Shown piece after piece: positions 1-12,435 of a stretch of 64,000 bases of DNA. Positions within the stretch are counted from its first letter, which is position 1, and each line of letters opens with the position of its first letter. The stretch is from the NCBI RefSeq assembly GCF_036850765.1, contig NC_089498.1:54983795-55047794 (forward strand), given 5' to 3'. The DNA is from Saccopteryx bilineata (Eukaryota; Chordata; Mammalia; Chiroptera; Emballonuridae). The position numbers were made by a program, and so were the translations under genes. The notes beneath the pieces are model-generated. The model made no database searches, was not told the DNA's origin, and saw only the letters and a list, made by a program, of their open reading frames with translations.

Positions 1-35
1 ATTTCTCGATAAAGCTGAAACAAAATGGTGAGTTC

Positions 36-441
36 GGCCCTGGCCGGTTGGCTCAGTGGTAGAGCGTCGGCCCAGCGTGCAGTAGTCCGGGTTCGATTCC
101 CGGCCAGGGCACACAGGAGAAGCGCCCATCTGCTTCTCCACCCCTCCCCCTCTCCTTCCTCTCTGTCTCTCTCTTCCCCTCTTGCAGCCAAGGCTCCATT
201 GGAGCAAAGTTGGCCCAGGCACTGAGGATGGCTCTGTGGTCTCTGCCTCAGGCACTAGAATGGCTTTGGTTGCAACAGAGCGACGCCCCAGATGGGCAGA
301 GCATCACCTCCTGGTGGGCGTGCGGGTTGGATCGCGGTCGGGCACATGCGGGAGTCTGTCTGACTGCCTCCCCGTTTCCAACTTCAGAAAAATACAAAAA
401 AAAAAAAGAAAAGAAAGAAAGAAAAAAAGAAAAAAAAAAAG
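36..441 (+). mobile_element. SINE group A (tRNA-derived, ~390-bp class), full length
   Basis: It has a tRNA-like head from 37 with an A box (TGGCTCAGTGGTAGAGCG) and B box (GGTTCGATTCC), then the unique body (GCTCCATTGGAGCAAAG) and an A-rich tail. A perfect 14-bp TSD AAAATGGTGAGTTC lies at 22-35 and 442-455. Low divergence and the perfect TSD mean a young insertion. Confidence 0.95.
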
Positions 442-1259
442 AAAATGGTGAGTTCATTGAGACATGTAAAAGAAATGGACAGAATAATTATCTGGTAGCG
501 GAAGGGCTGAATTTATGTAGAACAGCATGTGTTTGTAGAACAACATGACTTGGACTCACCTGGTTCTCCAAACATCTGTGGCCCAGAATACAAAATTTAG
601 GAAACGGAGCAGTGAATAAAGGTGGAATACCAGGGGAACTACACACAGGAGTAAAAGATGAAGTGCTTGGCAGGTGCTCGAATCAGAAAGATAATAAGCA
701 GCTCTGTGTTTGCTAGCTATCAAAGACATGCATAGAGATTCAAGGTAGAAACTAAGGCAGATGAACAAAAGGCATCGGCAATCAAATGTCATAAAAACAT
801 CCTAATAATAAGAAACAATCTTTTAGGCATCATCTTCCAGGTTCCTCTACGTTAGAGAAGGTCTAATGGAAAGAAACTAATATAAGAATTATATATATAA
901 TACATGATATTGACTATGAAATATAGTCAAGAGGAAGAGCAACACAGGGATATGGGAGGAAGCAACAGCAGAGGTTATCAACGGGATCTGTCTAGACTTA
1001 AGTGAATTTTGAACTGGAATGTGGGGGAGTCAAATGTCTAAAGATCCTGCCTTACATAAAGAAGAAGTTACACAAAATAGATGGGAAATTGAGCAACATT
1101 TATTTTTTTCTGAAGAGAGAGCACTGAAAATTAAAGTTTTAGTTGTCTTCCCACTACAGATTTTCTTATTTGGAACCTTCCATCAGATTGCGGCACCTCC
1201 GAATGTTTCCCATTCTCTTGTGACTTTGTTGCTTAATTAAATTTCAAGATGACACTTGT
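442..1259. other. Unassigned intron sequence
   Basis: Unique-looking AT-rich sequence. I see no gene, splice-flanked ORF or recognisable repeat. Confidence 0.6.
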
Positions 1260-1756
1260 TGTGACCCTAATACTGAAGACCAGAATGTGAGTTCTGGTTC
1301 ACATAAAAAACTGCAGAAGCAAGTACTGACTCCCATGACTTTCTGGGCTGTTTGCCCTAGTTCCAGCTCCCATGCATATCTGGGCTCCTGAACTCAGCTT
1401 TGGTTCCCAGGGGTTTGAAGGTCAGTAGCCCCGAAGACTGCCTTTCTGGGTATATGTGGGTGGAGCACTTGTCCACAGGTATAGGATAGCTAGCTCAGCA
1501 AGTTGACATCACCACACTGATGTAATGTCGGTACTGTGCCACTATTGTGTTTAAGCCCTATGTCTACCCGTGCCTGCTCTGCTAGAATAGGAGGAGCAGC
1601 AGCAGCAGAGAGGTAGCAGCAATAAAGCATTGCAGCATGTATCACCTGACTCCACTCCTTACGCTTTCTGTACCTTGGAGATCTCACCACCTAAGTCATC
1701 TCTTGCAGAGCAAGTGTGCTCTAATAACATAGCAATTTAATCCTATTAGGGTCACA
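1260..1756 (+). mobile_element. Probable solo LTR with 13-bp terminal inverted repeats
   Basis: It begins TGTGACCCTAATA (1260-1272) and ends with the exact reverse complement TATTAGGGTCACA (1744-1756), giving TG...CA ends 497 bp apart. An AATAAA lies near 1621-1626, in the 3' part, as in an LTR R region. No convincing TSD was found, which lowers confidence. An alternative is a non-autonomous DNA element. Confidence 0.55.
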
Positions 1757-2032
1757 CAGTGATAGAGAAGGATACACTTCAACAGGTGAAATGTTTATGA
1801 AAAGATTATTGAATTACAAGAAGCTAATAGAAACAAAACCAAAAGAAATAAATGCTACCTTTTGGTTCACTACAGTTTTTCATTCTTCTAATGTTTTCTT
1901 TTGAAAGTTATCCTTCTAACTCAAAAAATGTTGTTAAGGCATAAACTAATTTAGTTTATATATACTGCTCACAATATTAGGAAATACTTTATCGCTTCAT
2001 ATTCATTTTGAAATATCCCTTAATTTTTGTGG

Positions 2033-2072
2033 GGGATATATATCTATATATATCTATATCTCTATATCTCTA

Positions 2073-2169
<97 letters not shown>

Positions 2170-2185
2170 TGTGTGTGTGTATCAG
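2033..2185. repeat. Compound microsatellite (TCTATA)n-(CT)n-(TA)n-(TG)n
   Basis: Imperfect TCTATA repeats run into about 35 bp of CT, then about 45 bp of TA, then a short GT run. The 73-aa frame across it is simple-sequence translation, not a gene. Confidence 0.95.
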
Positions 2186-4109
2186 GTACTCTAAGAACAT
2201 GTCCAGTTTATTTCTCCCATCTACCCTAGCAAATAACTATTATGAATCTGATTTAACAAATAAGGGAATTGGTGGCATTCACTTGCTAGTTTTTAAATTG
2301 TCCAAAACTGTTTTTACTTTATGTTTTTTGTAATATTCAGAAAAGTTTCTTTGCTCCTTTAAAGAGGAAGAGTAGCTTATGCAATTCAAAATTGTAATTT
2401 TTTGTAGCAACAGAACTAAATAAGTGATGTTAACCCTGTGAATTTAACTGAAAGGCAATAATGATTTTTTGAGAGAGGAATACTTCTAGCATGTGAACAG
2501 AGCATAATAAAATGCATTTTTGTAAATTGGCTATTTGACAGTACTGTGCAGATATGCACTGAAGTGGCCTTTTTTTGAGCATGAAGCAAAGAGATTGCTT
2601 TTCTTTTTCATGCTCTCAAGGGACTCACTCAAATACCTAGTAGTACTTTTCAGGCTTAATGCATTCCTAATGGATTCCCCCACTCCAGAGTGATTTCACT
2701 TGCCTGGGTAGAGCCTCCAGCTGCAGCCTCTACATGAACACTTAAAAAAAAAATACTGCTCACATGAATTGGAAAAAATCTTCAAAGAAAGCTGGAACAT
2801 CTCAAATGTGAAATTCACAAGTGGTAGCAGTCAAGATGGCACTGAGCATAAAAAACAGTAGCCATAAATCAGATGCCAATCACATTAATAGAGATAAGAT
2901 GTGTGAAATAAAATCAATTCCGGTTCCTCAGAGAAAAATGACAGAGTTTCTTTAAATTTAGAGATGAATTTAAAATCAATAAAAAGTATAACAGACTCAT
3001 AATCAAAAAATTACATGTCAATGGAGGGAACTGGAAAGAAGTTTATAGGAAAGAGAAAACATACCTCAGTAACTCAAGTCTCTAAGCTCCAAGAAGTCTC
3101 AAGTGATCATTTTAACTTCACCTATAATGAACAGGTCCGTAAAGCTTTCTTGAAACATCTCATCAAGAACTGCACAGTTGTATACGGCCATTTTGATAGT
3201 AAAGAAGAATGCATAAATAGTTATCTCCCAGGTCAAATATCTTAAATATGTAATTCAAAGCCACAGAGAAAGCAAGTCTCCTCTCTGTGAAGAGACGGCG
3301 AACTCTAATAGTGATCAGATGGGGCTGATACTTGAAGGCAGTTGTGAGATTCCACACCATAAGAAGGCTCCTTTTTATTTCTCTCATAATTTTGTTCACT
3401 ATAGCCATTTTTGGAATCAAACAAAAGTAAGGCCTGCCACTAGAGCTCATGGTAGTCAGAAATTTTGAGTACTACAATTTTTTTAAGTGTCTGTATGCCA
3501 GAATCTTTCATTTCCTTGTTATCTAGAAAAGGTTCCAAAGTACATTAGGTGGGAAGCTAGTTCCTCAGCCAAGTGAATGAACTTCATTGCTTTTTATAAT
3601 CAGCATGCTGAGACCAAAGTTCAATACTGAAAAATATGGAATACAGTTAATTTTATGTAATATTTAGGGAAAAAATTTAACTGTATACAGCTTTGTCACT
3701 TTCTAGAAGGACCTTTGTCACTGTCACTTGAAAAGTAAAATCATACACCATTTAATTGTATTTTTCATGAAACTAGCTAGATGTGTGTCATTTGCTAGAC
3801 TTCAACTGTGATATATTCATGAGAAGAAACAAGCTGGGGAATTTTTGCCTGAAGTAAACAGAACAGATAAAGTTGCTTCTTTACCTTTTTAAAGACCATG
3901 AATTCTTTAAGCATTTATTTTTCAAAGGTCAGTTCTCAGTAGGAAGTATGAGTGTGTGCAATTCACACACTCTTCCAAAACAAGATTATTCATAAATTTG
4001 GCAAAAGCATATACTTGAGGCATGTCTTGGCAACCAAGAGCTTGAAGTAATCCTTTAAAGTTCTCTTGTATTAGAATGGCATGAGAGGTTGAAATAAAGA
4101 CAAAGCTAT
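2186..4109. other. Unassigned intron sequence
   Basis: No gene or repeat I can name. Short frames at 3015-3245 and 3163-3450 have no start context, homology or splice support. Confidence 0.6.
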
Positions 4110-4124
4110 GAGAGAAATAATCTT

Positions 4125-4126
<2 letters not shown>

Positions 4127-4163
<37 letters not shown>

Positions 4164-4483
4164 TACAGAGACAGAGAGAGAGAGAGAGGGATAGATAGGG
4201 ACAGACAGACAGGAATGGAGAGAGATGAGAAGCATCAATCATTATTTTTTTGTCACGACACCCTTAGTTGTTCATTGATTGCTTTCTCATATGTGCCTTG
4301 ACTGGGGGGCTACAGCAGACTGAGTAACCCCTTGCTCAAGCCAGTGACCTTGGGTCCAAGCTGGTGAGCTTTTTGCTCAAACCAGATGAGCCCGCACTCA
4401 AGCTGGTGACCTCGGGGTCTTGAACCTGGGTTCTCCGCATCCCAGTCTGACGCTTTATCCACTGCGCCACCGCCTGGTCAGGC
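4127..4483 (-). mobile_element. SINE group C, minus strand, with (ATTT)n tail
   Basis: Read on the minus strand it opens GCCTGACCAGGCGGTGGCGC and has the AAGCTGGTGACC-type internal repeats and a GAGAAAGCAATC motif. The A-rich tail has become (ATTT)n at 4124-4164 on the + strand. TSD GAGAGAAATAATCTT lies at 4110-4124 and 4486-4500. Confidence 0.93.
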
Positions 4484-4500
4484 AAGAGAGAAATAATCTT

Positions 4501-5244
4501 TAATTATTACATGGGAAGACAATTGTAAAGTATAGTCAGTGATGTCACACCATGGGTATAGTTTGCTGACCTTCATCTTCCATACATAGTCAGCCTGATT
4601 AGGTGGTTAGTAATTAAATTTAGGCAATACAGAATGTGAAGCCACACTAATATTGGAATATTAAATGGGGCTCAGTGAGTCCATTACAGAGAACAATACA
4701 GTCAGCAGCCTAGTCCATAACTGGCTGGTCATGAAGAACATCATCAAGGAAAAAAGACAACTGCAAACAGCTTAAGGAAGTCTTCAAAAACATTTAACAT
4801 GATACAAAAGAGAGTTTTCATTAATAAGTAGGCATTTTTTACCCTGGAAAGAATTAGAATTATATGTATAGATATTGAAGCAAATCATACAAAAGTATTA
4901 ATATTTGGATTCTATGAATGCTTGCTATTTTATAATTTTTACAAAATATGTTTTTAAAACAATTATAAATTTTTTAAATATTTGAAAGAAAATTTGTCCT
5001 TCTGGAGTAGGATATACATTACAACTTTGTGATTCAAATTTAAAATATGTAATTAAGTAATTTATTTACATTTATGGTGTTAAAATTATATTTAGCTTAA
5101 ATAATTTCATGTGGTAGAGGCTATTAGTTGCCAACAATTGTCGTTTTTTCTTTCTTTAGTAATAACAATCACAAATTTTAGTTGTCCAAAGGATCATGCA
5201 ACCCTCCACTCTCTGCTCAAGTTATCTATGACCTCGTGAATTTT
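4501..5244. other. Unassigned AT-rich intron sequence
   Basis: No coding signal or clear repeat. There is a long A/T-only stretch around 4900-5100. Confidence 0.6.
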
Positions 5245-5251
5245 ATTTCTT

Positions 5252-5296
5252 TATGTATGTATGTATGTATGTATGTATGTGTATGTATGTATGTAT
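5252..5296. repeat. (ATGT)n microsatellite
   Basis: About eleven ATGT units, one interrupted. It probably grew from the A-rich tail of the adjoining minus-strand SINE. Confidence 0.95.
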
Positions 5297-5614
5297 TTAT
5301 TTTGGTGAGGGGATGCAGTGAGGCTGACTCCTGCATGCATCCTGACCAGAATACACCAGGATGCATGCTTGGGGCTGATGCTTGAGTACTGAGTTATTTT
5401 TAGCACCTAAGGCTGATGTGCTCCAACAGAGCTATCCTCAGCACCTGGGGCCACACTAGAACCAATCAAGCCACTGGCTGCAGAAGGAGAAGAGGAAGAG
5501 AAGAGGCGAGGGAAGCAGATGATCGCTTCTTCTGTGTGCCCTGACTGGGAATCAAACCCAAGACATCTATATGCTGGACCAATGCTCTTTCCACTGACTC
5601 ACTGGCCAAGACCA
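5297..5614 (-). mobile_element. SINE group A relative, old, minus strand
   Basis: The minus strand reads a degenerate tRNA-like head (TCAGTGGAAAGAGCATTGG) followed by the CAGAAGAAGCGATC region and the group A body. CCAATCAAGCCACTGG on the + strand is shared with the element at 48800-49094. It is diverged; the TSD near CCTGTGATTTTC is imperfect. Confidence 0.8.
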
Positions 5615-8512
5615 ACCCTGTGATTTTCAACTACTTCAATGAAAGCATAGTGTTGCATAATGCATTCAGAAAGTGTCTTTGGAGGCAAAGGGGTTTGCTG
5701 TTTTTTCTTTCTTGTTTCTCTTCCTTGGACCATAGCTCTAGTGATACCAGCTCAAAAGGCTATTGCAGAGCAAAAGGATGAGGGTCCATCCTTAATGATG
5801 GCAGAACGAGAGGCCCAGAAAAACCTTTGCTAGTGAGGGCTTCAGAGAGCTACTATATTAGCTGTTTATTTCTTGTACCCAGGTTTCCTTTACAGGAACC
5901 AAACTGCCATTCTGACTTAAGTTATTATTTTAGGGTTTTATGTTCCATGAAGCTAAGCCATATGCTAAACTAGTTTATACAACAAGTCAGGAAATTTCAA
6001 AGGTCTTAAAAATTACTGCAACAACTTTTAGTTTATTAACTTTATAAAGGTTATTTAGGTACATATGAGGTAGTATTGTTACCGTAGACAGTCAGGGAGC
6101 ACAAGGGACTCTTCCCCCTTGACCAAGACGGCACAGGGGGAGGCTTTTGCACCCAGCACACCAAAACCTAGAAACGCGAATGGACAGGGTCCGAGTGTGC
6201 CAAAAGCTAGAAAAATGATTAAGGAAAAAAGCCATACCCGTCCCTATTCCTATAAGAACCACACACTTGAGCAGGAAAGAGAGATGGTCTTTGAGATAAT
6301 AATTCTGGTAATTAAGAATTTTGTGAATCTTTTATTGCCAAATATTAACAATGCAAACTTAGATTTTTTTTCTATAAAAACAGTAAATTAACCTTGGATT
6401 GTCTTTACCTTCTATGTAATCTATCCTAGTAGCAGAAATTCTATAGCTTACCAGAATAATTTCCTATGTGTTGTGCTGAATTTGTCATCTCCTGCATTAC
6501 TGTCTCACTTCTGGAAGAGCTAAGATACCTTATAACGGTATTATTATTTTCTATATTTATTATATTGTATTGTTTCCTGATCAGCAGGTATTCATTCTAC
6601 AGTCTTCCATTGTTCTCAAATATTGGTGCTCTTATCTTCTTAATCAAGTAAATAAATCTCCTTTGTTGACTCTTTAATGCAGTCTTCCCAAGATTAAGTT
6701 TTAAAATTTAGAAAACACAATTTTCAGGATGTCTTTATATTTAACTCTATTTTGGGGATGTCTCAGATGGCCACAGGAAAATCACAAATGTTTGTTCTTC
6801 AATCTACTAAAAATTAATGATAAATATAATTATATGTGTTTATATGCTTCATGTTTCTTACACAGTTTAACCCTATTGTGAGAGTTACAGAGATTTCAAG
6901 TAAAAACCTTTCTAAGATTATTTTGTTCAGGTAAAGTGTGTATTTCTAAATTTACAGAGTGTATAATATCTGAAATACATACATTATACATACATATACA
7001 CATGTTTGAAAGATATGTACATATACAGAAATATACATATTTCAGAGAGTCAATGCTCTGGAGACTTATTAATACCATTATTGTGTACTCTTAACTTTAA
7101 GAAATTATTGCAAATTCTTATAAATATATATTATATCCTAATAGAATATTTTATTGTACTCTATTCTGATATGTTTGTCCTCCAATAAATATACCACAGC
7201 TATTTCATTCTGTCCCTAACAGGTAAGCTTTTCGTGTGTGTGTTTTATTTTTATGTTTGTCTAAAAGCTCTGCTACATGTAATAGGCTAGAAATTAAGCC
7301 TTCAACAAAGGATAGTTTCAGGACCTCAATGGAAAGAATAGGAAAAATAATAATGCTAGAAATTGATAAAAAACACAGAGCTAACTGTTAGATTTTTTTT
7401 ATCTGACTAGTGAAGAGGATGAGAAGTATAGAGGTGAGAGATCAAGATTTGAAATTATCTGGAATGAGGCTGGCAGTCTTCTTTTCCATAATGAGTAAAT
7501 GTGTGCATTCGCTCAGCAATCCTCAACTCTACCAGCTTCACTTTTCCTTGGGTATCAGATGAAGAAAACAACATTCTAGGTTGTCTAGGTAAATTATTTA
7601 GTTCAATAACTGATATATGATAAGAATTAAATACATTATAAATCTTAGCCTAAAAAATTTCATAATAGGGGAGCATTAAAATGATCTCAGCTACACTGAC
7701 ATGGTTAATACTAATGACAATTACAGAGAAAGTAAATACTTGAGAGTCAGAGGAACAAACTTGACTGTTAATAGCAAAGTGTTAATATATGACATCTTTA
7801 TACTTATGTATCTTTACTTTCTAATTCCTCATACGAGAATTTAGCATGAAGATATATCATCTACTCTTTGTTGAAGATATAAAAACAATAATTTAAAAAT
7901 TTTACTGCATTCCATAATCACCTGAGAAATTTTAAAAGCAGATATGGACCCTCCCATCTTAAATCATCTGAAACAAAGAATTCAATAAGTAGTAAATGTT
8001 AAAGACCGATCATATTTACTGAAGACTACATATAAAAGACTGCCAGTTTACTTATTTTTGGCTTTACCAAACAAGTGAGTTTGTGAAGACATAAAATAGA
8101 GAATATTTTACCTAGATGCTCCAAAGACGGCATTGTTCCAAAGACAAGTAGTGAAATAACTCCCCTTATCTCCAAAATTATATGATATTCCAGATGGGTT
8201 GCCTTTAGAGGCATATTATTTTTGGCCCATACTGGCCAGGATACATTTCCTTACTGACAACAGAATTATCTTCATCAAAGTGTGAGCTTTAGGTAACATC
8301 TCTACATAGAAAAGGGGTTAGCTCTCAGCAATCAGTCCCAATCATTTCAAAGTTATTATAAAAAATGCACTTTGTAAGACAAGTTCAAAACTGAAGATTA
8401 AATGTTAATAGTTACTCTGTAGCTATTAATTTACTCTTCCAGGATCTTTGTATATTTTTAAATTCTTACCAAAATCCCCTGGTCAAATATAATTGGCACA
8501 TGGTGGTTTACA
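5615..8512. other. Unassigned intron sequence
   Basis: Mostly AT-rich and without a recognisable gene. A segment at about 6090-6260 is richer in GC and CpG, and a 90-codon frame (6119-6391) crosses it. I found no family for it; it may be part of an old retroelement. Confidence 0.55.
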
Positions 8513-8521
8513 AATATATAT

Positions 8522-8566
<45 letters not shown>

Positions 8567-8620
8567 ATATACTATATATATATATGAACTTACTATATAT
8601 ATATATTGTAAGTTCATATA
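8513..8620. repeat. (TA)n/(CA)n microsatellite with a perfect 13-bp hairpin
   Basis: TA repeats, then about 30 bp of CA (8525-8555), then TA again. At its end TATATGAACTTAC (8581-8593) is matched by its exact reverse complement GTAAGTTCATATA (8608-8620) around a 14-bp TA-rich loop. Confidence 0.9.
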
Positions 8621-8859
8621 GCTAACATCTGGTAAATTAATAATTTAAACTTAGTGTTTTTTCAAGTTTTGAGTTCTTTCCTCAACAATTCACATAGTTT
8701 TAAAAATCTAAACCCTACCTATTAATCTTCCCATTTGTCATATTTATAGAGTAGATGCTTGCAAAATAATATATTTAGGAAGCTAAGAAAAGAAAATGAT
8801 CACATTATTTTAATATTGCTAGGAAATAATATGAAAAACCATTTAGTTGTAAATAGCCA

Positions 8860-9237
8860 GCCCAGGCCAGTTGGCTCAGTGGTAGAGCATTGGCCAGCAT
8901 GTGGATGTCTCAGGTTCAATTCCCGGTCAGGGCACACAGGAGAAGCGACCATCTGCTTCTCCACCTCTCCCCTTCTCCCTTCTCTCACTATATATCTCTC
9001 TCTTCCCCTCCCCCAGCCATGGCTTGGTTGGAGCAAGTTGACCCAGGCACTGAAATTGGCTCTACAGTTACATCTCAAGTGCTAAAGTAGCTCGCTTGCG
9101 AAGCAACAGAAAAACAGCCCCAGATGGGCAGAGCATAGCCTCATAGGGGGCTTGCTGGGTGGATCCCAGTTGGAGCACATGCAGGAGTCTACCTCTCTGC
9201 CTCCCCACTTCTCACTTATGAAAAATAAATGGAAAGA
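8860..9237 (+). mobile_element. SINE group A, moderately diverged
   Basis: tRNA-like head GGCTCAGTGGTAGAGCAT with B box GGTTCAATTCC, group A body, and tail ATAAATGGAAAG. TSD AAATAGCCA lies at 8851-8859 and 9238-9246. Confidence 0.93.
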
Positions 9238-9267
9238 AAATAGCCATAACATTTTTTACTTTTATTT

Positions 9268-9681
9268 TATTTTATTTTTTTAGTGAGTGAGAGGGGTGGG
9301 GTCAGACAGGAACAGGCAGACAGGGAGAGAAATGAGAAGCATCAATTCTTTGTTGTGGCACCTTAGCTGTTCATTGATTGCTTTCTCATATATGCCTTGA
9401 CTGTGGGACTCCAGCTGAGCCAGAGACCCTTTGCTCAAGCTAGTGAGCCTGGGCTCAAGCCAGCAACCTTAGGCTTCCACCCAGCAATTTCTGGCCTCAA
9501 GTCAGCAACCATGTGGTTGTGTCTATGATCTCACACTCAATTCATCAACTCTGATCTCAAGTTCGTGAGCCTGCACTCAACCGGATGAGCCCGCACTCAA
9601 GCTGGTGACCTCGGGGTTTTGAACCTGGGTCCTCAGCGTCTCACACTGACATCCTATCCACTAAGCCACCACCTGGTCAGG
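9268..9681 (-). mobile_element. SINE group C, minus strand, longer form
   Basis: The minus-strand head is GCCTGACCAGGTGGTGGCTTA and the tail lies at the left. Several extra copies of the AAGCTGGTGAGCC-type internal unit make it longer than the copy at 4127. It is flanked by CATTTTTTA(C/T)TTTTATTTT on both sides. Confidence 0.9.
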
Positions 9682-9847
9682 CATTTTTTATTTTTATTTT
9701 TTGTCACAAGAACAATGGAAGAGAATGTTCAACATGGGATTTTCTGTTAGTGACAATTTTTTACTACTATAAAAGCCATTTTGCTTAAAAAAATACTTTC
9801 TGTGGATACTGTACACTTGAAAAACATATTTTAAAAGGCTCTTTCTT

Positions 9848-10196
9848 GCCTGATCAGACAGTGGCACAGTGGATAGAGTGTTGGCCTGGGACACTGAGGA
9901 CCCAGGTTCAAAACCCCAGGGTCACTCACTTGAGTGAGGGCTCATCTGGCTTGAGTGAAGACTCACCAACTTGAGCACAGGGTTGCTGGCTTGAGTGTGG
10001 GATCATAAACATTACCCCACGGTTGCTGGCTTGAGCAAGGGGTTACTCACTCTGCACATATAAGAAAGCAGTACTTGAACAACTAAGGTGCCACAATGAA
10101 GAATTGATGCTTCTCATCTCTCTCCCTTCCTGTTTGTCTGTCCTTAGCTATCTCTCTCATTCTTTCTCTCTGTCTCTGTCTCTCTCACACAAAACG
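9848..10196 (+). mobile_element. SINE group C
   Basis: Head GCCTGATCAGACAGTGGCAC, internal GGTTGCTGGCTTGAG units, then TTGATGCTTCTCATCTCTCTC and a CT-rich 3' part. No clean TSD was read. Confidence 0.9.
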
Positions 10197-11419
10197 AAAG
10201 TCTCCAAATCTCTAATTGTTCATTTGAAAAAATAACTAACCCTCAAAATTAAGTTCAGTGACTGATTAGGTTAACCTTTAAAAATCAAAGAGACCCTGGC
10301 ATAAATTTTATGTTTTTTGGAAAGCCAAAATTAAGATTTTTGCTTTCAATTTTAGAGATGTCTTTTTAAAGTGTCCCTATTTGTTTGTTACTAATTTCTC
10401 TGCAAAATGAATAGTAAAAAATCTTATTGAGAAATCGCTTATAACCAATTGGGAATCTAATTTTACATGCTTAACCTTAAAAAGGTTAATTACAAAAGTG
10501 TATAATATAATCCAAGCTTATACTAACTACTCTTTGCCTGAGTTTCAAATTCAGTAATATGTTAACTGCTTCTTTCTAGCATATAGTATTAGAGTTCTTT
10601 AATAACAACCATTTCTGTTTCCCATTAGGAGAATAGCTACAATAACAACAAGGTTTTATATCTTAAGTTCAAGATAAGACTTACAGTTGGAACTTATTTC
10701 AAGGAGAAACATAAAATGCCAGTATCACACAGAACCCCTTGAATAATGGAAGAGTCAGGACAGGTCAACATGAACAGACATCCATCTCTACACACACTGA
10801 AGTGGAGATACAAAGACCTCTCCCACTCCCAGTAGGGAGATACTATGAATCTGCAGGCCTCAGTAGATCATTTCCCAAGTGTAAATGATTTAAAGTAAAT
10901 TTTACAAAATGGTCATAAAAAAACAAAGCATAGTGGACTAGAGTAGTTACTGTGTAGTTTGTACAACACAATTCATTATCTTACTGGATTTGATGACTGG
11001 AATTTCTTTCTTCTAGGGAAAGAAATCTTAAAATGGGTAAACTGACACCTGCAACTGCTCCCCAACCATGTGGAACTAGTATTACGTTAGAGTACCTTAT
11101 TTTCACTAAGCACAGATATTGTCATATGGCATCTTGATATCCCTGCCTGGAATTTTCTAGAGTAGAAGAAAATTGATAGATTTGTTTTTTTTGTTTGTTT
11201 GTTTGTTTTTTTATCTTTGAAACTAACTTTAAAAGTGTGTGTCTAGGGAGAACAACTTCAAAGAGAAAACTTGTCTGGAATAGATGACAATATTTAAAGT
11301 TACCTGAGGCCTGTGATTCTGGAAAATAGTGAATGTTAAGAGACACTTTCACCCTTCTGTTTTTCTGGGAATGGCTTACTGCCCTTCCCATAACTTAGAT
11401 AAGAACCATGTATACTTGC
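10197..11419. other. Unassigned intron sequence
   Basis: No gene seen. A short (TTTG)n run occurs at about 11190. Confidence 0.55.
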
Positions 11420-11850
11420 TTGTTTACCTAGACCAAGGCCAGACACAGACAGCTCATATTTTCTACCTCATACATGATTAGTTAAATTGTTACACTCCCA
11501 CTGTTCAACAATAGCAAATGCTTACTGACCAACCTTTAACCAAGTGACTCTTTCTCCCAGACCATTGAACTTGGACTCCTCTTCAGTCTGTTTCACAAAC
11601 AACCTCTCCTGAGAATAAGCTGGACTCAGAGTAATGCTTTTTTTCTGATCTACTATGCAATCGTGCCCTCCTTTGAGTCCCACTTTCTAACACTGTTTTG
11701 GTAAAATTCCTTTACACCTAACCCTTATGAGGCTTGAGGATTTATGGATTGTCCTTATTGCAATAGTACCTTTTTTCTCCTTACAAAATTGTTTTGAATA
11801 AAGTCGCCCCTTACTAATTCTAGATTTGTTTTTATTTGACAAAGAACACA
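11420..11850 (+). mobile_element. Possible old LTR fragment
   Basis: The base composition and order (C-rich U3-like part, then TTTTGAATAAAGTC near 11795) resemble the 3' half of an ancient retroviral LTR. I could not define its ends or family. Confidence 0.3.
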
Positions 11851-12025
11851 GGGGTCAATGTCAAGGAAAAACAGAGAAAGGAAAGATAGGAAGTAAAAAG
11901 AGAAAATGTCTTGGTGGTATTGAATCCATGCATCAATTCTTGAAGCCCTAGTTCTGAAAGCCCGTTATCTGTATAATCCACAATCTGACTTTAGAAAAGA
12001 ATTCATGGTTTAATAACGTTTACCA

Positions 12026-12420
12026 GCCCTGGCAGGTTGGCTCAGTGGTAGAGTGTCAGCCTGGTGTGCGGGGGACCCGAGTTCGATTCCCGGCCAGGGC
12101 ACATAGGAGAAGCACCCATTTGCTTCTCCACCCCCCCTTCCTCTCTGTCTCTCTCTTCCCCTCCCGCAGCCAAGGCTCCATTGGAGCAAAGATGGCCCGG
12201 GCGCTGGGGATGGCTCCTTGGCCTCTGCCCCAGGCGCTAGAGTGGCTCTGGTCTCAGCAGAGCGACGTCCCGGAGGGGCAGAGCATTGCCCCCTGGTGGG
12301 CAGAGCGTCGCCCCTGGTGGGCGTGCCGGGTGGATCCCGGTCGTTCGCATGCAGGAGTCTGTCTGACTGTCTCTCCCCGTTTCCAGCTTCAGAAAAATAC
12401 AAAAAAATATATAATAATAA
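12026..12420 (+). mobile_element. SINE group A, full length
   Basis: Head GCCCTGGCAGGTTGGCTCAG, B box GTTCGATTCCC, a full body with the duplicated TGGTGGGC(A/G) unit, and a tail ending (ATA)n. TSD TAATAACGTTTACC(A) at 12011-12025 matches 12421-12435 with two changes. The long frames here on both strands are SINE translations. Confidence 0.94.
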
Positions 12421-12435
12421 TAATAATGTTTACCT

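Noticed and set aside
37..110. tRNA gene (A box and B box present)
   Set aside because: It is the tRNA-like head of a SINE: the body, tail and TSD follow, and the same head recurs many times in the window.
4127..4483. Direct repeats inside group C SINEs as a separate tandem array
   Set aside because: The AAGCTGGTGACC-like units are a normal internal part of this SINE and vary in number between copies.
6119..6391. 90-codon frame with basic N-terminal part
   Set aside because: Could be part of an old retroelement, but no family or start context was recognised; not annotated as a gene.
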